Below are positions 1-5,770 of a stretch of DNA of 12,015 nucleotides, piece after piece. The position numbers and the translations under genes are program-made. The stretch covers positions 1-12,015 of the forward strand of contig CAMDGJ010000073.1 of the NCBI GenBank assembly GCA_945897545.1, written 5' to 3'. The stretch's first letter is position 1. Each line of letters begins with the position of its first letter. This DNA is from Flavobacterium psychrophilum. GTDB taxonomy: Bacteria; Bacteroidota; Bacteroidia; Flavobacteriales; Flavobacteriaceae. The notes under the pieces are model-generated. The model ran no database searches. It saw only the letters and a list, made by a program, of their open reading frames with translations, and had not been told where the DNA came from.

Positions 1-49
1 TTTAAATAGTAATTCAAAGTAGTCTAACAAAATTTAATAAATAACAGAT

Positions 50-688
50 ATGAAAATCAAATTATTTTTATCGGCAGTAGTTATAGGTTTAATGGCTGGG
101 TGTAGTCCATCAACTCAAATTGTAAAATCTTGGACAGATCCATCTTTAAATGGAGCAACTGTGCAGGCTTATAATAAAGTATTGGTCATTGCCCAATTGA
201 AAGATGATTCTTCCAGAAGAATCGCCGAGGACAAAATAGTAGCCTCTTCGCCAAGAGGAAATTTTGTTGCCTCTTATAATTACTTTAAACAAGGTCAACA
301 AGATCAAAATCTAGTTGTAAACGAATTATTAAAAGATGGTATCGAAGCTATTATTTTGATGCGTTTGACTGATATTTCAAAATCTACTGATTATGTTCAA
401 GGCAGCTCTTATTATGGTGGTTGGGGTCGTGGTTATGGTTACTATGGCGGTTATGGTTATGGCTATGGAGGTAGTATGTATGGTACTCCAGGTTACTATG
501 AAGAAAACAAGACGTATTATGTGGAAACCAATATCTATGATGTGAAATCCAATAAATTACTTTGGTCAGGTACTACTTCAACCTTAAATCCAACAAAAGC
601 TACTGAAGCGATAGATGAAATTATTTTGGCTGTAAAAACAGAGCTTAATACTAAAGGATTAATAAAAAAAGAAGAAGTTAAAAAATAA
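50..688 (+). CDS. Lipoprotein with Gly/Tyr-rich insertion
   Basis: The 212-residue product starts with a lipoprotein signal (hydrophobic residues 5-16, lipobox M-A-G-C with Cys18), so it should be lipidated and held in the envelope. Residues 19-115 and 156-205 look like a soluble alpha/beta domain. An early S-W-T-D-P motif and the segments 'KVLVIAQL' and 'NIYDVKSNKLLWSGTT' resemble small Bacteroidota lipoproteins of the DUF4136 kind; that link is my inference and is weak. Residues about 119-150 are a low-complexity run of Gly and Tyr (YGGYGYGYGG type) inserted between two predicted strands. The C-terminus is Lys/Glu-rich. The ATG at 50 follows an A-rich leader as usual in this phylum. A strong terminator just downstream makes this the last or only gene of its transcript. 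The role is unknown. Confidence 0.85.
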   Translation: MKIKLFLSAVVIGLMAGCSPSTQIVKSWTDPSLNGATVQAYNKVLVIAQLKDDSSRRIAEDKIVASSPRGNFVASYNYFKQGQQDQNLVVNELLKDGIEAIILMRLTDISKSTDYVQGSSYYGGWGRGYGYYGGYGYGYGGSMYGTPGYYEENKTYYVETNIYDVKSNKLLWSGTTSTLNPTKATEAIDEIILAVKTELNTKGLIKKEEVKK

Positions 689-705
689 TTCGTTTGAATA
701 TTCAT

Positions 706-751
706 AAAACAGATTATAAGCACCTATAGTTGTTTATAATCTGTTTTTTTT
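706..751 (+). terminator. Rho-independent terminator after the Gly/Tyr-rich lipoprotein gene
   Basis: A 14-bp perfect stem (706-719 with 734-747) extends inward by a G-T wobble and two more pairs (720-722 with 731-733), leaving an 8-nt loop, and runs into a T-tract ending about 751. It lies 18 nt after the stop codon. It separates this gene from the barrel gene at 854. Confidence 0.85.
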
Positions 752-786
752 ATTAGTATATCTGGGAAAACATTACTAATTATGAT

Positions 787-794
787 TAAATTTG
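787..794 (+). promoter_or_regulatory. Candidate Bacteroidota -7 box upstream of the barrel gene
   Basis: TAAATTTG matches the TAnnTTTG -7 consensus of Bacteroidota sigma-ABfr. Transcription from here would start near 801 and leave a leader of about 53 nt before the ATG at 854. No clear TTG -33 element is seen. A second copy of the octamer at 842-849 lies too close to the start codon to serve a normal leader. The box is part of a 10-bp direct repeat (788-797 and 800-809). Confidence 0.3.
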
Positions 795-853
795 AAGTCA
801 AATTTGAAGAGTTTTGCTGTTTGTGTTTATCTATATTATCGTAAATTTGGATT

Positions 854-2101
854 ATGAGAAAAGGTGTTTATTGGGTAATTCTTTTATTTATAATTTTCGC
901 ACAATATCGCGTTTTAGCCCAAAAAGCTAATGATTCCCTAAAATATTGTCCGGAAAAATCATTGCCAGAACTTTTTAAAAAGAAGGATTCCGTTCTTGTT
1001 TTAAAACCGGTAAAAAATAGTTTTTTTCTCATCATACCAGTCATTGGTTCACAACCTGCCACTGGATTTTCTTATGGTTTTGTTACCCAATATACTTTCA
1101 AAGGAAAAAAGGTAGATGATAAATATTCCTCCATAAACCTTGGGGCAACTTATACAGAAAAAAAACAGCTGCTCATTAATGTCAAAAATAGTGTAATGCT
1201 CAAAAGCAATAAAATATTTCTGAGTGGAGATTGGCGGTTTTATATTTTTTCACAAGCTAATTATGGATTGGGATCTGATATTATTCCAAGACTATCTGAA
1301 GACAAAGACTTTGATTTGAATGCCTTAAAGGAACCTATGGATTATAATTATTTAAAATTCCATCAAACTGCCTCCTGGGAATTCAAAAACAATTATTATG
1401 CTGGTGCCGGAGTTCATTTAGATTGGTATACCACTATTACTGACAATACTTTAGATATTGCTAATGGGCAATTAACCAATCACTATAACTACAGTAAAAA
1501 ATATGATTTTGATGATAACGAATATTTTGTAAATGGAGTAAGCCTTAATCTACTATACGATTCTAGGGATAACCAGATTAATACGAATAAGGGTATGTTT
1601 GCCAATATCAATTATCGATTCAACCCAGCCATAAGTACTAATCAATATGCAAGCAATGTTCTTTTTATGGAGTATCGTTATTTTTTACCATTAAGTAAAT
1701 ATAACAAACAACATGTTTTTGGTGTCTGGGCAACCGGACAATTTGTAACCTCCGGGAGAGTTCCCTATTTAAACTTACCGTCAATAGGCTGGGATCAACG
1801 AAGCCGAAGCGGAAAAGGATACGTACAGGGCTTGTTACGCGGCCAAAGATTAGTTTATTTGGAAACGGAGTATAGATTTCCCATAAGCTGTAATAATTTA
1901 ATTAGCGGCACCGTATTTGGCAATTTAACATCAGCTAGTGATAAAGATCGAGACATAAAACTTTTCCAGTATTTTCAACCTGCGGTGGGAGTTGGATTGC
2001 GCATTTTAATTGATAAAGCCACTCGAACAAATCTTATTATGAATTATGCTTGGGGTCGGCATTCAAAAGCTTTTTATCTCAATGCTGGTGAAACTTTTTA
2101 A
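854..2101 (+). CDS. Omp85/surface-antigen-type outer-membrane beta-barrel protein
   Basis: The 415-residue protein has a signal peptide (residues 1-22, ending in V-L-A-Q) and then alternating amphipathic strands to a C-terminal Phe, as in outer-membrane barrels. The hallmarks of the Omp85 (BamA/TamA, Bac_surface_Ag) barrel are visible: 'LLYDSRDNQINTNKG' at 233-247, typical of the strand-turn in this family, and 'LLRGQRLVYLETEYRFPI' at 327-344, with L-R-G standing where loop 6 of Omp85 proteins has V-R-G-F. The N-terminal part before the barrel is only about 35 residues, so there are no POTRA domains; full BamA is roughly twice this length. It is therefore unlikely to be the essential assembly factor and could instead be a translocation or lipid-handling barrel. 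It converges on the next gene with 26 bp between the stops. Confidence 0.8.
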   Translation: MRKGVYWVILLFIIFAQYRVLAQKANDSLKYCPEKSLPELFKKKDSVLVLKPVKNSFFLIIPVIGSQPATGFSYGFVTQYTFKGKKVDDKYSSINLGATYTEKKQLLINVKNSVMLKSNKIFLSGDWRFYIFSQANYGLGSDIIPRLSEDKDFDLNALKEPMDYNYLKFHQTASWEFKNNYYAGAGVHLDWYTTITDNTLDIANGQLTNHYNYSKKYDFDDNEYFVNGVSLNLLYDSRDNQINTNKGMFANINYRFNPAISTNQYASNVLFMEYRYFLPLSKYNKQHVFGVWATGQFVTSGRVPYLNLPSIGWDQRSRSGKGYVQGLLRGQRLVYLETEYRFPISCNNLISGTVFGNLTSASDKDRDIKLFQYFQPAVGVGLRILIDKATRTNLIMNYAWGRHSKAFYLNAGETF

Positions 2102-2127
2102 ATCATATTAGAATAAGATTACTACCC

Positions 2128-2853
2128 CTAAAGTCCATAATTGTAGGCTTTAGCGCCGCCATAACCGATACTCGTATGAATATAAAGCATATCGTTCTCC
2201 GTAAATTTGCGCCCATATTCAATATATGCAGTATTTTGAAATCCCGCTATAGTGTGATTGTATCGAATAGCAGTATTTAGTCCGAACCAATTTTTACCTA
2301 AAAAATAATTTACGGTATTGTCAAGAACACTTGTATTAACTTTATTTCGATTACTATCACCGGAAAAACTGATCTGATTTTCTACTAAAGTCAACCATAA
2401 ATACTTTTTGTGATTCCCTAAATAGTTGCCCATAATAAAAGTAGGAGTAAAAACCCATTTACCTGATCCGAAATTTGGGTCAGCTGCGGAATTTGAAGTT
2501 ACTTTAGCCCGAAGGGCAATTCCAGTTTTGTTTTTTACATAAGGAATGTAGGAGGCAGCAACTGCTATATCTCCCAAACCACTTTTGTTTACTGAAGAAG
2601 TATTTGCTGAAATCAGTGGTACATCGACTCGTAATAGAAATGTTTTTTTACCAATTGGATAGAGCACCCGAAGATTTGTGGTGTTGAATGAACCACTATC
2701 TGTGTCCAAATACTCATTGAAAAGTAGAACCGAATGTTTAAAAAAATTAAATCGAACTTCAGTAAGCGGATTTGAATATTTTATGGTGTCTTGTGCTTTT
2801 ACTGACATTGTAGCCACAAAAGCAAATACTACTATAAAAAGTGATTTATTCAT
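2128..2853 (-). CDS. Probable outer-membrane beta-barrel protein of unknown function
   Basis: The 241-residue product has a clear signal peptide (residues 1-20, ending V-K-A-Q). It is followed by many short alternating strands rich in aromatic and polar residues ('TFLLRVDVPLISANTS', 'YLWLTLVENQISFSG', 'WFGLNTAIRYNHTIAG', 'MLYIHTSIGYGGAKAYNYGL'). This is the look of a 10-12 strand outer-membrane barrel such as the MetA-pathway/transporter-like families, but I cannot name the family. It does not end in Phe. The gene is antisense to its neighbours and shares the 2854-3083 spacer, as a divergent promoter region, with the gene at 3084. The lone matching signal upstream is a 7/8 match to the -7 box (CAAATCTG read on the plus strand, 2913-2920). 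Confidence 0.7.
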   Translation of the reverse strand: MNKSLFIVVFAFVATMSVKAQDTIKYSNPLTEVRFNFFKHSVLLFNEYLDTDSGSFNTTNLRVLYPIGKKTFLLRVDVPLISANTSSVNKSGLGDIAVAASYIPYVKNKTGIALRAKVTSNSAADPNFGSGKWVFTPTFIMGNYLGNHKKYLWLTLVENQISFSGDSNRNKVNTSVLDNTVNYFLGKNWFGLNTAIRYNHTIAGFQNTAYIEYGRKFTENDMLYIHTSIGYGGAKAYNYGL

Positions 2854-3037
2854 GATAATTGTATTAGTAAATCTTGGCTAATTTAATAAAAAAAATACAT
2901 CAACTTTTTATGCAAATCTGAAAAATATTCATATTTAATTTTGCTAAACATTTGAAACCAGATAGTTACAATTAGTTATAAAATATTTTTTTTATAAAAA
3001 TAATAGCTAAACTATTTTTTTAAATGAAATAAATATT

Positions 3038-3045
3038 TATTTTTG
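3038..3045 (+). promoter_or_regulatory. Candidate -7 box for the small secreted helical protein gene
   Basis: TATTTTTG fits the TAnnTTTG consensus. It lies 38 bp before the ATG at 3084, giving a leader of about 30 nt. The surrounding spacer (2882-3083) is extremely A/T-rich. A second match, TAATTTTG at 2936-2943, lies farther upstream. No convincing -33 TTG is seen for either. Confidence 0.35.
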
Positions 3046-3083
3046 ATTGGTTTTAACAAATTATTAATGACAAATCAACAATT

Positions 3084-3569
3084 ATGAAAAAGGTATTTTT
3101 AATCTTATTAGTAGCAGTTACCACTGGTATTTTTGCTCAATCTACCAGCAAAGAAGACCTTGAAGTGATTCAAGGTATTTACGGAAAATCAAAGAAAGAA
3201 TTAGCAGTTGCTTATATGGCTCTTCCAGATGATCAAGCTGCATCTTTTTGGGCAATTTATGATGCTTTTGAAGTAGAACGCAAAGCAATTGGACAAAGGA
3301 AATTAGCTATTATTGAAGATTATGCTTCAAATTATGCAAATTTATCTAACGAAAGTGCTGTTAAAATTGCAAAAGCTAGTTTAAAAAACCAAATGGATTA
3401 TCAAAAATTGTTTTCAAAATATTATGATAAATATAAAAAAGTTGCTGGTGCCGTTAGTGCAGCAAAAATAATTCAGTTTGAAAATTATATGCAAACTGCG
3501 GTACAATCTGAAATTCAAAATGCTATTCCTCTTGTTGGAGAAATGGAAGTTATGAAAGCTCAAAAATAG
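3084..3569 (+). CDS. Secreted all-helical protein, Spy/CpxP-like layout (unknown function)
   Basis: The 161-residue product has a signal peptide (residues 1-19, G-I-F-A-Q) and a mature part predicted to be almost wholly alpha-helical, rich in Ala, Lys, Glu and Tyr. The segment 'ALPDDQAASFWAIYDAFEVERKAI' followed by a helix-loop-helix resembles the arrangement of LTxxQ/Spy-type periplasmic proteins, where a loop residue set before 'Q..F..iy..f..e' opens a long helix. This likeness is my inference and no diagnostic motif is conserved. It is likely periplasmic. It forms a monocistronic unit with a candidate promoter upstream and a clear terminator downstream. Confidence 0.8.
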   Translation: MKKVFLILLVAVTTGIFAQSTSKEDLEVIQGIYGKSKKELAVAYMALPDDQAASFWAIYDAFEVERKAIGQRKLAIIEDYASNYANLSNESAVKIAKASLKNQMDYQKLFSKYYDKYKKVAGAVSAAKIIQFENYMQTAVQSEIQNAIPLVGEMEVMKAQK

Positions 3570-3589
3570 ATTTTAACATCCTACTATAG

Positions 3590-3619
3590 CGCAGTGATTT
3601 TTATTACTGCGTTTTTTTT
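3590..3619 (+). terminator. Rho-independent terminator after the small helical protein gene
   Basis: CGCAGT (3590-3595) pairs perfectly with ACTGCG (3606-3611). The stem extends inward by a wobble and an A-T pair, with a 6-nt loop, and is followed by eight T residues (3612-3619). It lies 20 nt after the stop codon. Confidence 0.85.
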
Positions 3620-3716
3620 GCTTGGATTATTTATTATTATTGATAATTTAACACAACCCTGTTTTTTCAATCATATTTTTTCTTAAAATTGTACTAAAAT
3701 ACTAAGCATCAACATT

Positions 3717-4148
3717 ATGAAAAAAATCATTTTGATCTTAATCGTTTTATGCGTAAATTTTATAGCTTGCAAACCAACCCAATCTGTGATGAAAACAACT
3801 ACTTCACTTGAAGGAACTTGGGAATTAAATTATATCACAGGACCTAGAATAGCTTTCGACGGTTTGTATCCTAACAAAAAACCAACTATTACTTTCGATC
3901 TAAAAGAAAACAAAGTTTCAGGGAATAATAGCTGTAATCAATATTTTGGCACATTAAATAGCAATGGTAACACCATAAATTTTAAAGATACCAAAACGGG
4001 AATGACTAGGATGTCTTGCCCCGGAAATGGAGAAAATACTTATATGAAAACCTTGGAGCAAATCGATTCCTATTCCATATCCGAAGACGGAAAAACCCTG
4101 AATTTGTTAATGGGAGATGTTGCGATGATGCGTTTTGAAAAGAAATAA
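3717..4148 (+). CDS. META-domain (HslJ-like) lipoprotein
   Basis: The 143-residue product has a lipoprotein signal (F-I-A-C, Cys18) followed by a single META domain covering about residues 30-142. Family hallmarks are visible: 'LEGTWELNYI' at the domain start, 'PTITFDLKENKVSGNNSCNQYFGTL' (the G-x-x-x-C-N core), 'TGMTRMSCPG' (the T-R-M-x-C motif) and the closing 'LNLLMGDVAMMRFEKK'. Length and order match single-domain HslJ-type lipoproteins, which have been tied to novobiocin resistance and envelope stress in E. coli; the role here is unknown. The two Cys in the N-x-x-C-N and R-M-x-C motifs are kept. It lies 20 bp upstream of an NlpE-type gene that is now a pseudogene, so the two probably once formed an operon. 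Confidence 0.9.
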   Translation: MKKIILILIVLCVNFIACKPTQSVMKTTTSLEGTWELNYITGPRIAFDGLYPNKKPTITFDLKENKVSGNNSCNQYFGTLNSNGNTINFKDTKTGMTRMSCPGNGENTYMKTLEQIDSYSISEDGKTLNLLMGDVAMMRFEKK

Positions 4149-4168
4149 TTATTAATTCCATTTGTAAA

Positions 4169-4610
4169 ATGAAAATAGCTTTACTATCATTCATTGCACT
4201 GCTCTTTTTTCTTGTAAAATGGAAGTACAAGCTTCTGAAATTAAAAGCGATACGATTGGTATTGAAAAACAAACCGTCTTTGACAATTCTCAAAATTAAT
4301 TGGACTGGGCAGGAACCAATAATGGTGTAACTCCTTGCGCAGATTGTGATGGTATAGAAACCGAAATCACTTTAAACAATGACTTGAAATACATAATAAA
4401 AACTAAATATTTGGGCAAAGGTGATGGAAATATATTTCAAGAAGCAGGAAGTTTTGTCTAGGATAAAACGGGCTGAATTTTGGATTTAAAGGGTTTGAAA
4501 GGAAAGCCAACACAATATAAAGTAGTTGATAATCAATTGATTCAGCTTGATATGGATGGAAAACCAATTACTATAAGTTTGGCAGAGAAGTATGTTTTGA
4601 TAAAAAGTGA
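4169..4610 (+). pseudogene. NlpE-type lipoprotein gene, broken by frameshifts and stops
   Basis: Reading starts at ATG 4169 with a lipoprotein signal, but the lipobox is out of frame. A T6 run at 4205-4210 would need one more T to give 'ALLFFSCK'. From 4210 the downstream frame reads like a Flavobacterium NlpE (copper resistance/envelope stress) domain: 'LDWAGTNNGVTPCADCDGIETEITLNNDLKYIIKTKYLGKGDGNIFQ', including the C-A-D-C motif of the family, then 'GLKGKPTQYKVVDNQLIQLDMDGKPITISLAEKYVLIK'. This frame is cut by TAA 4297-4299, TAG 4459-4461 (probably from Trp) and TGA 4474-4476. The natural end (I-K-K-stop) is also displaced: the A run at 4602-4606 appears one base short, after which TGA 4608-4610 would be the stop. 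Five separate lesions mean real decay. The family call is from remembered sequence patterns. Confidence 0.85.
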
Positions 4611-4744
4611 TTTTTTAATCTTATCGTTTTTTTTTGTTATAAAAGAAAACACCTAATTGATTACTCGAAAGTAGGTAAAGGTTTTATTAGCTCAATCAGT
4701 CTTATATTTTTAAAGTAATATTGTCCATAAAAAAATAAAATAAT

Positions 4745-4963
4745 ATGAAAAAATTAGTCACAACTATTTTAATATTGTGCCACTATCTCTCCACTGCCCG
4801 AAGCGCTTGGAGGCACTCACGACAATGTCTAACTTTTGGCTTTGTTTAAAAAAGGTAATCCTTAGCCAAAAGGTAAGCTAGAAGAAATTTCAGAAGGCCG
4901 TATATGCCGACACATACTGCTTTAAAAAATACCATCGCAAATATAATTTTGATAAAAGATTAA
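4745..4963 (+). pseudogene. Decayed short reading frame with secretion-like start (unidentified)
   Basis: ATG 4745 opens a signal-peptide-like start ('MKKLVTTILIL') but the frame ends after 34 codons at TAA 4847-4849. Other frames carry protein-like fragments with stops between them, for example 'FKKGNP-stop-PKGKLEEISEG' near 4845-4896 and 'TALKNTIANIILIKD' ending at TAA 4961-4963. No intact gene can be read and I do not recognise the family. The stretch from 4776 to about 4826 is much richer in G+C (about 57 percent) than its surroundings and may be an insertion rather than original coding sequence. The alternative is plain non-coding DNA with a chance start. Confidence 0.35.
4833..4872. repeat. 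9-bp perfect inverted repeat in the decayed region
   Basis: CTTTTGGCT (4833-4841) is perfectly repeated in inverse as AGCCAAAAG (4864-4872), with 22 nt between. The arms extend outward imperfectly (CTAA against GTAAG). There is no T-tract, so it is not a normal terminator. It may be a folding end of a small inserted element. Confidence 0.45.
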
Positions 4964-5024
4964 TTAATTATTCACATTAGAAATTAAATAAAAAAAAACT
5001 CTTTAATAATTTAAACTTAGCATT

Positions 5025-5759
5025 ATGAAAAAACAAATTTTACTTTTTGGATTATCACTTGTCACTTTTAGTGGTTATTCACAGTCAGCAAAAAGCGATT
5101 CAGTTGCAGTATTGCTAATGGATCGTATGAGTGATTTTATTGGCGAACTACAATCCTGTAGTTATACATTAAATGTTGGAGAAGATGTTATGAATGAAAA
5201 CAACATTATGGTGAAAAAATTCAGTGAAGATGAGGTTTATATGGTTGGTCCAGATAAAATGTTAGTAAGCAAAAATGGCACCAAAGGACATCAAAGTTAT
5301 CTCTATAATGGCACTCAATTAGCGTATTATTCTCATAATGAAAACAATTATGGAATTATAGACACACCCGATAATATTATAGAAACTATTGAAAAAGTAA
5401 ATGCCGATTATGATTTAGAATTTCCTGCAGCCGATTTCTTTTACCCAGCGTTTACAGATGACTTAATTGCAAGCAGTACCGAAGTTAAATATATAGGAAA
5501 ATCTATGATTAATGGGAAAGATTGTTTTCATGTAATGGCCATTGGTAGCGATTTTGACTTTCAGTTTTGGATCAGCAATGATGCCTTTAACTTACCAATG
5601 AAATTTGTTTATGTTTACAAAAATAAAAAAGGAGCTCCTCAGTATGAAGGTACTTTTAGCGAATGGAAAATAAACCCAGTATTTCCAGAATCAATGTTTA
5701 ATTTTCTTCCGCCTCCTACTGCAAAAAAAATCACAATAGTGGCTAAATCAAAAAACTAA
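5025..5759 (+). CDS. DUF2092-family secreted protein
   Basis: The 244-residue product has a signal peptide (residues 1-20, G-Y-S-Q) and a periplasmic domain of the DUF2092 (COG3900) kind. Visible hallmarks, recognised from memory of the family, are 'LLMDRMSDFIGELQSCSYTL' near the start, 'VYMVGPDKMLVSKNGTKG', 'YNGTQLAYYSHNENNYGIIDTPDNIIETI', 'DLEFPAADFFYPAFTDDL', 'YIGKSMINGKDCFHVMA', 'FQFWISNDAFNLPMKFVYVYKN' and 'FSEWKINPVFPESMFNFLPP'. Length matches the family. The fold is probably related to LolA/LolB-like half-barrels seen in other DUF2092 members (inference), which would suit binding of a hydrophobic ligand. Its stop is 11 bp before the ATG of the DUF6515 gene, so the two are co-transcribed and likely act together. 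The biochemical role is unknown. Confidence 0.85.
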   Translation: MKKQILLFGLSLVTFSGYSQSAKSDSVAVLLMDRMSDFIGELQSCSYTLNVGEDVMNENNIMVKKFSEDEVYMVGPDKMLVSKNGTKGHQSYLYNGTQLAYYSHNENNYGIIDTPDNIIETIEKVNADYDLEFPAADFFYPAFTDDLIASSTEVKYIGKSMINGKDCFHVMAIGSDFDFQFWISNDAFNLPMKFVYVYKNKKGAPQYEGTFSEWKINPVFPESMFNFLPPPTAKKITIVAKSKN

Positions 5760-5770
5760 AATTGAAAACT

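Noticed and set aside
4006..4293. Minus-strand 95-residue frame over the META gene end
   Set aside because: No domain or signal peptide; it is antisense to the META gene and the NlpE remnant.
4205..4610. NlpE lesions as sequencing errors only
   Set aside because: Two lesions are in homopolymers and could be errors, but three separate substitution-type stop codons cannot be explained that way.
4827..4876. Integron attC site
   Set aside because: GTCTAAC fits one core heptamer but no matching GTTAGAC-type partner is present, and no integrase is in the window.
5762..5770. TTG start for the DUF6515 gene
   Set aside because: An ATG three codons later gives a normal signal peptide and a better leader spacing.
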